Source of the DNA: Hymenobacter sp. UV11
GTDB taxonomy: Bacteria; Bacteroidota; Bacteroidia; Cytophagales; Hymenobacteraceae
Length of the DNA stretch: 64,000 nt
Reading direction: 5' to 3'
NCBI RefSeq assembly: GCF_004684095.1
Contig: NZ_SRII01000005.1
Location: 62,001 to 126,000, forward strand
Of this stretch, positions 35,751-44,462 are shown piece by piece (position 1 is the stretch's first letter; every line of letters starts with the position of its first letter). The translations under genes were made by a program, and so were the position numbers. The notes under the pieces were generated by a model that saw nothing but the letters and a program-made list of their open reading frames with translations, searched no databases and was not told the origin of the DNA.

Positions 35751-35779
35751 AAACGCTCAGGCTGGGCCTGGGCGTTTTT
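35751..35779 (+). terminator. Intrinsic terminator after ohr
   Basis: AAACGCTCAGGC pairs with GCCTGGGCGTTT across a TGG loop and is followed by Ts. Confidence 0.7.
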
Positions 35780-35821
35780 ATTTCCCTGCTTCCGCAGCAA
35801 TAATCTATTAACTAGCTACTT

Positions 35822-36820
35822 ATGACTACCAACACCATCTTGCTGGCCAGCCGCCCCCAGGGCGTACCCACGGCTGCGCAGTTCCAATTCGAAACCCGCG
35901 AGGTACCGGCACCCGGCGCCGGGCAGGTGCTCCTCAAAACGCGGTACGTTTCGGTAGACCCCTACATGCGGGGCCGCATGAGCGCGGCGAAGTCGTACGT
36001 GGCGCCCTTCGAGGTGGGCCAGCCCATTGCGGGCGGCGTGGTGGCAGAGGTGGTGGCCAGCCACAGCGAGGCGCTGCCGGTGGGCAGTGTGGTAGTCGGC
36101 AACCTGCCCTGGCAGGAGTTTAGCGTGGCCGATGCCCAGACCCTGAACCGCGTGCCGGCCGATAGGGCGCCGGCCAGCTACTTCCTGGGTTTGCTGGGTA
36201 TGCCCGGCCTCACGGCTTACTTCGGGCTGCTCGACATCTGCCAGCCTAAGGCCGGCGAAACGGTGGTAGTGTCGGGTGCGGCCGGCGCGGTAGGCCTCAT
36301 CGTGGGCCAGCTAGCCAAAATTCAGGGCTGCCGCGTGGTGGGCACCGCTGGCTCCGATGAGAAGGTGGCGTACTTGAAGGAGCTGGGCTTTGATGAGGCC
36401 ATCAACTATAAGACTACGCCCGACATCGCCCAGGCGCTGGCCGCCGCCGCGCCCAACGGTGTGGACTGCTACTTCGACAACGTGGGCGGCGCCATCACCG
36501 ATGCCGTGTATGACCTGCTGAACAAGCACGCCCGCATCGCGCTCTGCGGTCAGATTTCGACCTACAACGCCACCGAAACGCCCATGGGCCCGCGCCCTGA
36601 AGGCAAGCTCCTCAAAACCAGCACCAAGCTGCAAGGATTCATCGTGAGCGACTACCTCAGCCGCTGGCCCGAGGGCGTGCAGCAGCTCACCGAGTGGTAC
36701 GCCGCCGGCAAACTGAAAGGCGAGGAAACCATCACCGAAGGCTTCGACCAGATTCCGGCCGCTTTCCTGGGCCTGTTTTCGGGCGATAACACGGGCAAGG
36801 CGGTGGTGAAAGTAGCCTAG
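35822..36820 (+). CDS. NADP-dependent oxidoreductase, zinc-free MDR family (CurA-like)
   Basis: 332 residues. The nucleotide site is VVVSGAAGAVGLIVGQLAK, and the N-terminus has VDPYMRGRM, typical of the leukotriene B4 dehydrogenase/CurA group. No structural zinc Cys cluster is seen. It should reduce activated double bonds of enones or aldehyde products of lipid peroxidation. This fits the peroxide-stress run it sits in, though that role is inference. Confidence 0.88.
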   Translation: MTTNTILLASRPQGVPTAAQFQFETREVPAPGAGQVLLKTRYVSVDPYMRGRMSAAKSYVAPFEVGQPIAGGVVAEVVASHSEALPVGSVVVGNLPWQEFSVADAQTLNRVPADRAPASYFLGLLGMPGLTAYFGLLDICQPKAGETVVVSGAAGAVGLIVGQLAKIQGCRVVGTAGSDEKVAYLKELGFDEAINYKTTPDIAQALAAAAPNGVDCYFDNVGGAITDAVYDLLNKHARIALCGQISTYNATETPMGPRPEGKLLKTSTKLQGFIVSDYLSRWPEGVQQLTEWYAAGKLKGEETITEGFDQIPAAFLGLFSGDNTGKAVVKVA

Positions 36821-36837
36821 CGTTCCTGGTTCTTTCA

Positions 36838-36908
36838 GGTTCCTGGTTCCTAGTTTCTAGTTTTTAAGTTAGAAGCATAGCGCTATTCGGAACCAGGAGC
36901 CAGGAACC
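36838..36908. repeat. Imperfect hairpin between the reductase and monooxygenase genes
   Basis: GGTTCCTGGTTCC is followed about 40 bases later by GGAACCAGGAGCCAGGAACC. It looks like a decayed palindrome, with a copy-like duplication of TTCCTGGTTC. No other copy is noted in the window. Confidence 0.5.
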
Positions 36909-36930
36909 CCTAAAAAAAACCAATAGTATT

Positions 36931-37242
36931 ATGTCCCCTACCCCCTCCGCTATCATTGCCGTTGCCGCCGAGTGGCGCGTGCAGCCCGGCCAGGAAGAAA
37001 CCGTGCGCCAACTGATGCTGCAAGCCGCCGCGGCCGTGCGTCAGCACGAGCCCGGCAACCTGCTCTACATCGGCCACCAAGACCCGGCCGACGCTACGCA
37101 CTTCCTCTTCTACGAGCAGTACGCCGACCAGCAAGCCCTCGAAGCACACCGCGACTCGGCTCACTACCAAGACATTGTGGTGAAGCAGATAGTGCCGCTG
37201 CTCACGGACCGCACCATCACCTTTTATCAGCTGATGAGCTAG
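36931..37242 (+). CDS. Putative antibiotic biosynthesis monooxygenase (ABM) domain protein
   Basis: 103 residues, a single ferredoxin-like ABM fold (VAAEWRVQPGQEETVRQLM; FLFYEQYADQQALEAH). Members include quinol monooxygenases (YgiN) and haem-degrading proteins. Specific activity is unclear. It sits between a reductase and a DJ-1/PfpI protein on the same strand. Confidence 0.8.
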   Translation: MSPTPSAIIAVAAEWRVQPGQEETVRQLMLQAAAAVRQHEPGNLLYIGHQDPADATHFLFYEQYADQQALEAHRDSAHYQDIVVKQIVPLLTDRTITFYQLMS

Positions 37243-37318
37243 GCCAGCCAACGCCCAACAGCTGTTTCCGGGCCCGCTTTCGCGGCAGCTCGTCCTTTTT
37301 ACCCCATTTCGCAGAATC

Positions 37319-37999
37319 ATGAAAATTGCCCTCATTTTGACTTCGCACGACCAGCTCGGCAATACAGGTCACAAAACCGGTTTCTGGCTGGAAGAATTTG
37401 CCGCGCCCTACTACGTATTTAAGGATGCCGGCGCTACCCTCACGCTGGCCTCGCCGCTGGGTGGCCAACCGCCGCTCGACCCCAAAAGCGACGAGCCCGG
37501 CGCCCAGACCGACGCCACCAAGCGCTTCAAGCAAGACCCGGAGGCCCAGCAGGCGCTGGCTCACACCGTGAAGCTCGACACGATTAAGTCCGAGGATTTC
37601 GACGCCGTTTTCTACCCCGGCGGCCACGGCCCGCTCTGGGATTTGGCCGAGGACAAGCACTCCATCGCCCTTATCGAAACAGCCTACGCTGCCGGCAAGC
37701 CGGTAGCCGTGGTGTGCCACGCCCCCGGCGTGCTGCGCCACGTGAAGGCCGCCAACGGCGAGCCGCTGGTGAAAGGCAAGCCCGTCACAGGCTTCACCAA
37801 CACCGAGGAAGAGGCGGTGCAGCTCACCAACGTAGTGCCTTTCCTGGTGGAGGACATGCTGAAGGAGAACGGTGGCACCTACTCGAAAGGCGCCGACTGG
37901 CAGCCCTACGTGGTGACGACCGGCAACCTCATCACGGGCCAAAACCCCGCCTCGTCGGAGCCCGCCGCCGAAGAAATGCTTAAGCAGCTCAAAAAGTAA
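37319..37999 (+). CDS. DJ-1/PfpI family protein (HSP31-like glyoxalase or deglycase)
   Basis: 226 residues. The glutamine-amidotransferase-like nucleophile elbow is VVCHAPG, with C133 and H134. E26 is in the expected position, and FYPGGHGPLWDL is present. Related proteins degrade methylglyoxal or act as holding chaperones. The class is HSP31/YhbO-like by length. It ends the peroxide and carbonyl defence run. Confidence 0.88.
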   Translation: MKIALILTSHDQLGNTGHKTGFWLEEFAAPYYVFKDAGATLTLASPLGGQPPLDPKSDEPGAQTDATKRFKQDPEAQQALAHTVKLDTIKSEDFDAVFYPGGHGPLWDLAEDKHSIALIETAYAAGKPVAVVCHAPGVLRHVKAANGEPLVKGKPVTGFTNTEEEAVQLTNVVPFLVEDMLKENGGTYSKGADWQPYVVTTGNLITGQNPASSEPAAEEMLKQLKK

Positions 38000-38017
38000 G
38001 CGGCTAGCATTTTGATT

Positions 38018-38067
38018 AAAAAGCCGCCCCGGCTGCCTCCTGGTGAGGGCAGTCGGGGCGGCTTTTT
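38018..38067 (+). terminator. Intrinsic terminator after the DJ-1/PfpI gene
   Basis: AAAAAGCCGCCCCG and CGGGGCGGCTTTTT form a strong stem with T runs on both sides. It could also serve the convergent ClC gene. Confidence 0.85.
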
Positions 38068-38072
38068 GCGCA

Positions 38073-38184
38073 AGTAGCGCGAACTTTCCACTTTGTGTGC
38101 GAGCGCCAGCGAGCAGGCGGAACCACACGGCGCGAACAACCCTGCTCGCTGCGCTCGCGCACGAAGTGGAAAGTTCGCGCTACT
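38073..38184. repeat. Palindromic element, family S (large copy)
   Basis: Arms AGTAGCGCGAACTTTCCACT and its complement, with an inner GCGAGCGCCAGCGAGCAG/CTGCTCGCTGCGCTCGCGC pair. Its right arm overlaps the stop codon of the minus-strand ClC gene. Confidence 0.85.
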
Positions 38185-39637
38185 CCTCAGTCGGCGGCTG
38201 CTTTTTGGGTTTTTGGTTTTCCTGCTCGTGGTCGCGGTCGTTATCGGGCTGGGCGACGGCGTGGGCGCTGGGCTCATGGTTTAACGACTCGCGGATGAAA
38301 CCCTGCTTGAGGTGTTCGTAGAGCGAGTGCGGGTCGACGAGCGCCGCGATGGCCTGGGCCAGCAGCGCCCCCAGCAGCAGCTGAAAGATGGCCGAGTGGC
38401 GGTCCGTCATCTCCAAAACCAGGATGGCGGCTGTGAAGGGCGAGCGCACCACGCCGGTGAGGAAGCCCACCATACTCACCAGTATCAGCAGGTTGCGGTC
38501 CATGACGGGTACGCCGGCCAGGCGGGCCAGGCCATCGCCGAGCAGCGCGCCCGCGCTCAGCGAGGTGGCAAACACGCCCCCGGCCCCGCCGCCGCTGTAG
38601 CTGAGCACCATGCCAATGAAGCGCGCCGGAAAGAGGTAGCCGGGCGTTACGCCGCTGTTTTGAAACAGCAGGCGGTTGATAATCGGCTTGCCCGTCCCTA
38701 CCCCCTCAATGCCGACGAAGTACGCCAAAGTAGCCAGCGCGAAGCCGCAGCCCATGACCCAGCCCACCTGCGCCCGCAGGGTCACGAACCGCTTGCGGTA
38801 CTGGCCAATGGCCAGCAGCGCCTTGGCAAACAGCGCCCCGGCCAGGCCGCATACCAGCGCGCAGGCCATGGCCAGCACCTGATACCAGCCGCCCGGCGAG
38901 GTCACCTTCGGAAAACCCAAATAGAGATAGGGGCCCAGAAACTGCTGGGCCGTGAGCCCGGCAATGATAACGGCCGCAAACACGGCCATGCGAAAGCGCG
39001 ACAAGTGAATCTGGGTCAGCTCCTCCACCACGAACACGATGCCGCCGAGCGGGGTGTTGAAGGCGGCGGCCAGGCCGGCCGCGCCGCCCGTGACCAGGGC
39101 AATCTGGCGAGAAAGCTGGGGCCAACCCGCTGGCTGCAAGCGGTTGATAGCCCGAAAGATAGCCGCCGATACCTGAATGGTGGGCCCCTCGCGACCGATG
39201 ACGCCGCCGCCCAACAGCAGTACCACGCTGCTCAGCACCTTTACGGCAGCCACGCGCAGGCTCAGCAGGTACTCGGTGTGGCGATGCTGGCTGGGGTTGG
39301 AGAGGTCGATGCCGGCCATCACCTGCGGAATGCCGCTACCCCGCGCCGCCGGCGCCAGGTAGTACACCAGCGCCCAAGACACCAGAAACGCCACCGGCGT
39401 GAACCCAAACGCCTGCAACGGCATCCGGCTCAGCCAGGTAAAGCTGACCTGCTCGGCCCAGCCAAACACCTTTTCGTAGCCCACGGCCATCACGCCGGTT
39501 AGCAGCGAGGCAATCCAGAACGGGAAGCTTTGCAGAATGAGCCGCCGCACCCGCGCCGTATACAGCGGCCGAATGAGGAAGTGGTCGAGCCAGGCCAGCG
39601 CCTGCTCGTATCGGGTGGTAAGTTTGGAATCGGACAT
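38180..39637 (-). CDS. ClC family chloride channel or exchanger (second copy)
   Basis: 485 residues from the ATG at 39637 (MSDSKLTTRYEQAL). The ClC motifs are GSGIP, GGVIGREGPTIQ (gating Glu present) and GGAGGVFATSLSAGA. The C-terminal tail is Glu/Lys/Pro-rich without CBS domains. It should carry Cl- or exchange it with H+. It shares only the family with the copy at 23405. The frame extends 25 codons further upstream but there it is unlike a ClC start. Confidence 0.9.
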   Translation of the reverse strand: MSDSKLTTRYEQALAWLDHFLIRPLYTARVRRLILQSFPFWIASLLTGVMAVGYEKVFGWAEQVSFTWLSRMPLQAFGFTPVAFLVSWALVYYLAPAARGSGIPQVMAGIDLSNPSQHRHTEYLLSLRVAAVKVLSSVVLLLGGGVIGREGPTIQVSAAIFRAINRLQPAGWPQLSRQIALVTGGAAGLAAAFNTPLGGIVFVVEELTQIHLSRFRMAVFAAVIIAGLTAQQFLGPYLYLGFPKVTSPGGWYQVLAMACALVCGLAGALFAKALLAIGQYRKRFVTLRAQVGWVMGCGFALATLAYFVGIEGVGTGKPIINRLLFQNSGVTPGYLFPARFIGMVLSYSGGGAGGVFATSLSAGALLGDGLARLAGVPVMDRNLLILVSMVGFLTGVVRSPFTAAILVLEMTDRHSAIFQLLLGALLAQAIAALVDPHSLYEHLKQGFIRESLNHEPSAHAVAQPDNDRDHEQENQKPKKQPPTEE

Positions 39638-39938
39638 ACAAAAGCACGCTAGGGGCGCGGCGCCAGCCACCGCACTACCAGGCAGTAGCCGGCAAAAGCC
39701 CGCTGCCCACACCAGCCCGCGTCGCGGCCGGCTTTTTACCTACTAAACGCCGGGTAGGGAGCGCCGTCGGCAGCGGGCCGCCTCTAAAGGCAACCGCGCA
39801 TCGGCTACGAAGGTAGGCCCCTACCCCAGGGTTTTGGATGAAGACCAGCTGGACAAATTCCCAGCCAATGAGTTTATTCAGTGACAACCAGACCATTCGC
39901 CCCAGGTTTACCGGGGCGCTAAAACCGCCGCCCGCCGC

Positions 39939-41288
39939 TCACAGCCACAGCCGAAACTCGGTGCCCTCGCCTACCCCCGACTGCACGGCCACGCCGCCGC
40001 CGTGCAGCTCGGCCACGCGCTGCACCAGGCTCAGGCCTACGCCGTTGCCCGGCACGTGGCCCCGCACGGCCTCGGCCCGGTACAAGGGCTCAAAAATGTG
40101 GGGTAGGGCCTCGGGCGCAATGCCCCGGCCCGCGTCGCGCACGCTGTACTCGCAGCCCCGCGGCCCGGTGGTGAGGCTGGCGTGCACGGCCGAGCCCGCG
40201 GGCGAGTATTTACAGGCATTATCGAGGAGGTTGACCAAGGCCAGGGTCAGCAGCTCGGCGTGGGCGCGGGCCTGGCAGTCTTCTACCGCCTCGGGCAGGT
40301 GCAGCTCGATAGGCGTGCCGGGGTAGCGGCGCTGCACGGCCTGCACGGCGTCGAGCAGGGGCTCGATGAGCAGCACGGGCGCCAGGGGCAGGTCGGAGGC
40401 GGGCTTTTCCTGGCTGAGCTCGGCCAGCAGCAGCAGGTCGTTGGTGAGGGAGATGAGGCGGCGCACCTCTTCGGTGGCCGAGGTGAGGGTAGCGCGCAGC
40501 TCCTGGGGCCGCTCGTCGTAGGCGCGCGAAATGTCGAGCGTGCCCAGTAGGTTGGCCAGCGGCGTGCGCAGCTCGTGCGAGGCGTGGTGCACGAAGCTGC
40601 GGTTTTGGGCCACCGTATCGGCCAGGCGGGCCAGCAGGGCGTTGAACTGGGCGGCCAGCCGGGCCAGCTCGTCGCGGCCGTTGCCGGTGCTGAGGCGCTG
40701 GCTCAGCGTGCGCGACGACAGCCCCTGAATCTGGCGGCTCAGCTGCTGCACCGGCTCCAGGGCGCGCCCGGCAAAGAGGTTGGCCAGCAATACTACCAGC
40801 ACCATACCAAGCAAATCGGTTACCAGCAGGTTGTTGCGCAGGCGCGCCAGATTTTCCTGCCTGAACTGGTCTTCCGCCGTCACAACTATCACGAAGCGCT
40901 CGGGCCCCTCGCGGGCGTAGATGGCCACGCCCTGGGCCGCCCCGTGGCTGAAAAACACCCGGCCCGCCGTGCGCACCTGCACCAGAAAGCGCGAGGTAAT
41001 GATGAGGCCGGGGTTAGCGCGGCTGGTGTAGGCCAGCTCATTGGCCTCGTTGTAAATGGCCTCGTACTGGTTTTGCTGGGTCAGCAGCAGGATGGCATCG
41101 GTGGGCTCTAGGCGGTCGTGCTTGCGCACGTATACCTGCGCCGTAGCCTCGGCCTTGCGCAGCAGGCGCTGCTCAAAAATGCTGCGCTGGGTATTGCGCT
41201 CAAAAAAATACACCCCGCACGACACGGCCACCACCAGCGCCAGCATCAGGCCGGCAAAGAAGAGCGTGAGGCGGGTACGGATGGTCAT
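39939..41288 (-). CDS. Sensor histidine kinase
   Basis: 449 residues from the ATG at 41288. Two membrane helices (about 8-30 and 155-178) flank a periplasmic sensor region, followed by HAMP, HisKA (FVHHASHELRTPLANLLG, phospho-His in the H box) and HATPase (LVNLLDNACKYS; DAGRGIAPEALPHIFEP). It resembles heavy-metal sensor kinases of the CusS type. The response regulator lies upstream, separated by a long palindrome. The frame extends 21 codons into that palindrome. Confidence 0.9.
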   Translation of the reverse strand: MTIRTRLTLFFAGLMLALVVAVSCGVYFFERNTQRSIFEQRLLRKAEATAQVYVRKHDRLEPTDAILLLTQQNQYEAIYNEANELAYTSRANPGLIITSRFLVQVRTAGRVFFSHGAAQGVAIYAREGPERFVIVVTAEDQFRQENLARLRNNLLVTDLLGMVLVVLLANLFAGRALEPVQQLSRQIQGLSSRTLSQRLSTGNGRDELARLAAQFNALLARLADTVAQNRSFVHHASHELRTPLANLLGTLDISRAYDERPQELRATLTSATEEVRRLISLTNDLLLLAELSQEKPASDLPLAPVLLIEPLLDAVQAVQRRYPGTPIELHLPEAVEDCQARAHAELLTLALVNLLDNACKYSPAGSAVHASLTTGPRGCEYSVRDAGRGIAPEALPHIFEPLYRAEAVRGHVPGNGVGLSLVQRVAELHGGGVAVQSGVGEGTEFRLWL

Positions 41289-41306
41289 GCTTAAGGGGAT
41301 AGTGGG

Positions 41307-41427
41307 GTACGAAAGCACGTCATGCTGAGCTTGCCGAAGCATCTCTACCACGTGAGTAATCTCAACATTCGGAATTAGTGGCGCGATAGAGATGCTTCGG
41401 CAAGCTCAGCATGACGTGCTTTCGTAC
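41307..41427. repeat. Palindromic element, family T (copy 1)
   Basis: Arms of 40 bases, GTACGAAAGCACGTCATGCT through ATCTCT, pair perfectly around a loop of about 40 bases. It lies between the response regulator and kinase genes. Confidence 0.85.
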
Positions 41428-41443
41428 CTCAGTACCCACTCCC

Positions 41444-42118
41444 TCACTTTTCCTTCAACACATAGCCCATGCCCACCACCGTGTGTATCAGCTTGGGTGA
41501 GAAATCCTTGTCAATCTTGCGCCGCAAGTAATTGATATACACGTCAATAATATTGGTATTGGTATCGAAGTTCAGGTCCCATACTTTTTCCGCAATATCG
41601 ACCCTGGACACCACCTGGCCCTGGTTGAGCAGCAGGTATTCGAGCAGCGCATACTCGCGGGCAGTGAGGGTGATGGCCTGGCCGGCGCGCGCCACTTTTT
41701 TGGTGGCCAGGTGCAGCGTGAGGTCGGCCACGCGCAGCACGCGGCCGGGGCCGGCGTCGTGGTAGCGCCGGTACAGGGCGCGCACCCGCAGCAGCAGCTC
41801 CTGAAACTCGAAGGGCTTAACGAGGTAGTCGTCGGCCCCGGCGTCGTAGCCCTCCGTTTTGTGGGCGATGCTGCCCAGGGCTGTGAGCAGCAGAATGGCA
41901 AGTTGAGGCCGCTCGGCGCGCAGGCGGCGGCTCACCTCGAAGCCGTTGAGCTGGGGTAGGTTCACGTCGAGAATTACCAGGTCGTAATCGCCGTTCAGCC
42001 CCATGCTCAGGCCCAGCTGGCCATCGAAGGCCGCCTCGACCCAGTAGCCTTCGCCCTCCAGGCCCTTGCGCACGAAGGAGCTAAGCTTGGGCTCGTCTTC
42101 AACCAGTAATATTTTCAT
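41444..42118 (-). CDS. Response regulator, OmpR family (CusR-like)
   Basis: 224 residues. Receiver domain with phospho-Asp D51 (YDLVILDVNLP) and acidic pair in VEDEP; C-terminal winged helix (TAREYALLEYLLLNQGQVVSR). It pairs with the adjacent kinase. The sequence start MKILLVEDEPKLSSFVRKGL resembles copper/silver regulators, and a CusA/CusB locus lies 4.4 kb away, so metal sensing is plausible but unproven. Confidence 0.92.
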   Translation of the reverse strand: MKILLVEDEPKLSSFVRKGLEGEGYWVEAAFDGQLGLSMGLNGDYDLVILDVNLPQLNGFEVSRRLRAERPQLAILLLTALGSIAHKTEGYDAGADDYLVKPFEFQELLLRVRALYRRYHDAGPGRVLRVADLTLHLATKKVARAGQAITLTAREYALLEYLLLNQGQVVSRVDIAEKVWDLNFDTNTNIIDVYINYLRRKIDKDFSPKLIHTVVGMGYVLKEK

Positions 42119-42158
42119 AAGGGGGTAGGGCGCGGGGCCAGCCCCGCGCCCTACAAAA

Positions 42159-42872
42159 CTACACGCCGTGGCCCTGCACCAGCCGCGCCACGTAAAAGGC
42201 GGCGGCGGCGGCCGCTGCGCCAGTGGCGGCCATCTTCAGGGCGCCGGCTACCGGGGCCTGGCCCGTCATGCGGCTTTTGAAGTAGCCAAATACCAGCAGG
42301 CATAGCAGCGTGATAACGCCCGACCACAGCAGGCCCTCGTGCGGCGTGGCCGTGAGGAAGTAGGCGCTGAGCGGAATGAGGCCGCCCACGGCGTAGGCTC
42401 CGGCAATGGTGAAGGCGCTCTTGAAGGCCTGCTTGGGGTCGGGCTCTTCGAGGCCCAGCTCGTACTTCATCATGAACCTGACCCACTGCTCGGGGTCCTT
42501 CACCAGCTCGCTGGTGGCCTGGGTAGCGGTGGTTTCGGAGAGGCCCATTTCTACGAACAGCTCCTGCACTTCCTGGCGCTCGGTGTCGGGCACGGTGCGC
42601 ACCTCCTCGTGCTCGCGGGTGAGCTCGGCGGCGTAGTGGTCGACCTCGGTGCGGCCGGCCAGGTAGCCGCCCAGGCCCATGGCTATGGAGCCAGCCACGA
42701 TTTCGGCCAGGCCCGCCGTGATAACAAGGCCCGACGACTGCACCGCGCCGCTGAGGCCCGCGGCCAGCGCAAACGGCACCGTGAGGCCGTCGGACAAGCC
42801 AATAACAATATCTTGCAGCATGGCCGAGCTGGTGAGGTGGTTTTCGGCCGGGGCAGTGGCAATGGGGTTCAT
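42159..42872 (-). CDS. VIT1/CCC1 family transporter
   Basis: 237 residues from the ATG at 42872. Five hydrophobic segments; the signature MLQDIVIGLSDGLTVPFALAAGLSG starts the first. The cytosolic loop rich in Glu (about 85-140) has EVRTVPDTERQEVQELFVEMGLS. VIT1 family proteins move Fe2+ or Mn2+. It lies beside the two-component genes. Confidence 0.9.
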   Translation of the reverse strand: MNPIATAPAENHLTSSAMLQDIVIGLSDGLTVPFALAAGLSGAVQSSGLVITAGLAEIVAGSIAMGLGGYLAGRTEVDHYAAELTREHEEVRTVPDTERQEVQELFVEMGLSETTATQATSELVKDPEQWVRFMMKYELGLEEPDPKQAFKSAFTIAGAYAVGGLIPLSAYFLTATPHEGLLWSGVITLLCLLVFGYFKSRMTGQAPVAGALKMAATGAAAAAAAFYVARLVQGHGV

Positions 42873-42896
42873 TATAGGGTAATTAGGAGTTATATC

Positions 42897-42986
42897 TGTC
42901 ATTGCGAGCGCAGCGCGGCAATCGCACCGGAACGAGTCGTTCGGGTATCGTGCTGGGGCGATTGCCGCGCTACGCTCGCAATGACA
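42897..42986. repeat. Palindromic element, family R (copy 5)
   Basis: TGTCATTGCGAGCGCAGCGC and complement, with the loop near GAACGAGTCGTTCG. The arms are imperfectly matched. Confidence 0.8.
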
Positions 42987-43021
42987 ACGATTGCACGTAG
43001 CACTTTAGTTATCAACCCACT

Positions 43022-44296
43022 CTACGGCATCACGAACGACAGCGCGAAGCTGACGACATTGGCCGTGAGGCCGGTGCTTTGGCGGTAGTAGCCGTAGCGC
43101 AAATCAAGCGATTTAAACTTGGTGATGCCGTGGCCTAGCGGTGTTTTGAAGCGCCCCAGGCCGTAGAGCGGCGCGTAGCGAAAGCCCAGGCCTACTTTAT
43201 TAGCCGAGAAGGCCGACAGGTCATAGTCGGAGGTATAGTACTCATCCGTAACCGAGTGGGCGAGGTAGGGCGCGAAGTAGTCGGCGGCCGTCTGGGTGTG
43301 GTAGCGGTAAAAAGGGTAGAGCGTGAAAAAGGGCGTCACTTTCACCGGCGCTTCCAGCTCAAAGGTGTGCGCCCGAATGCCAAAATTGTCGTTATAAAAG
43401 CGGTAGAAGCCGCGCAGCTGCACCAGGTCGGTGGCGTAGTACGTGAGGCGCAGGCTGGCGGGATACTTGTAGCGCAGGCGCGGCAGCACCTCGGCCTTGG
43501 CGGTACCCAGCGTGCCGGGCGCCAGCCCCCCGGGTGCGTAATCGTAGAAATACACCCGCTGAAACGGCGTGCTCAACAGCCCGCTCTGCACCACCGGCTC
43601 GATGCTCACGGAGGCTTGCAGGCGCTTGCTGAGCACCTGCGCGTACACCAGGGAAAGCGTGGCGCTCTGGCGGTTATCGGAGCCGTACCGGCGGTCGCGG
43701 GTGCCGCCGGGCCGCAGCTCGGCCGGCGTGATGAGCGTGATGCGGTCCAGGAAAACCTGCTCGCTGGCGCTGAACTGCCGGTTGCCGTCGGCCGAGGCCT
43801 GCACCCAGGAGCCCACCAGGTTAAACGACAGGTAGTCATACTCTTTCGACACGCCGGCCCCTACCCCCACCGTGGAGAGCTTATTGGCCAGCACGTGCGA
43901 CAAGCCAAAATCGGCGTGGTAGCGCACGTCGGAGGCCGAGGGCGACGACATCACCTGGTCAATCTTGTCCGACGAGGCCGAGGCGTAGTAGTCGATGCCC
44001 ACGTTGGCGGCCAGGCGGGTGGTCGAGTCGAGCGGCACGTTGAGCAGGATAGTCGGGGCCACATCGGTGAGGTGCTGGTCGCCGATGCCACCTTCCACGG
44101 CAGAGTGGTTGCCATTCTGCTGGTAGTAGCTACCCAATATATCCACCTCCGTTTCGCCGTAGCGACTGGGCACTGGCAGCTGCGCCGCATTGGGTGAAAC
44201 GCCCGAGCCGTCGAGGCGATTGGGGGTAGGCGTGCCCTGCGCCAGCGCACCGAGCGGTGCCGCGAGGGCCAGGCAAAAGAGGAGAGATTTTAGCAC
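43022..44296 (-). CDS. DUF3570 protein, outer-membrane barrel
   Basis: 424 residues from the GTG at 44296, giving MLKSLLFCLALAAPLGALAQ as signal peptide. The frame continues upstream but only through an R palindrome. The mature part has alternating strand pattern throughout: YGETEVDILGSYYQQNGNHSAVEGG and YRHHTQTAADYF-like repeats. DUF3570 proteins are predicted outer-membrane barrels with no established role. The gene follows the DUF4266, apbE and thioredoxin genes in the same direction, with an R palindrome in between. Confidence 0.85.
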   Translation of the reverse strand: MLKSLLFCLALAAPLGALAQGTPTPNRLDGSGVSPNAAQLPVPSRYGETEVDILGSYYQQNGNHSAVEGGIGDQHLTDVAPTILLNVPLDSTTRLAANVGIDYYASASSDKIDQVMSSPSASDVRYHADFGLSHVLANKLSTVGVGAGVSKEYDYLSFNLVGSWVQASADGNRQFSASEQVFLDRITLITPAELRPGGTRDRRYGSDNRQSATLSLVYAQVLSKRLQASVSIEPVVQSGLLSTPFQRVYFYDYAPGGLAPGTLGTAKAEVLPRLRYKYPASLRLTYYATDLVQLRGFYRFYNDNFGIRAHTFELEAPVKVTPFFTLYPFYRYHTQTAADYFAPYLAHSVTDEYYTSDYDLSAFSANKVGLGFRYAPLYGLGRFKTPLGHGITKFKSLDLRYGYYRQSTGLTANVVSFALSFVMP

Positions 44297-44315
44297 AAAA
44301 AAGAAATAAAATCGT

Positions 44316-44442
44316 TTGTCATTGCGAGCGCAACGAAGTGGAGCGCGGCAATCTTTCCTTCGCAGTAGGTTTAGTAATCCAATGATGCGAACGACCAAGG
44401 AAAGATTGCCGCGCTCCACTTCGTTACGCTCGCAATGACAAG
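44316..44442. repeat. Palindromic element, family R (copy 6)
   Basis: TTGTCATTGCGAGCGCAACG and complement at CTCGCAATGACAAG, inside a probable operon between the DUF4266 and DUF3570 genes. Confidence 0.85.
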
Positions 44443-44462
44443 CGGCGCACTGATAACACAAT

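Noticed and set aside
41289..41351. N-terminal extension of the histidine kinase
   Set aside because: These codons lie in the family T palindrome. The membrane helix starts just after the ATG at 41288.
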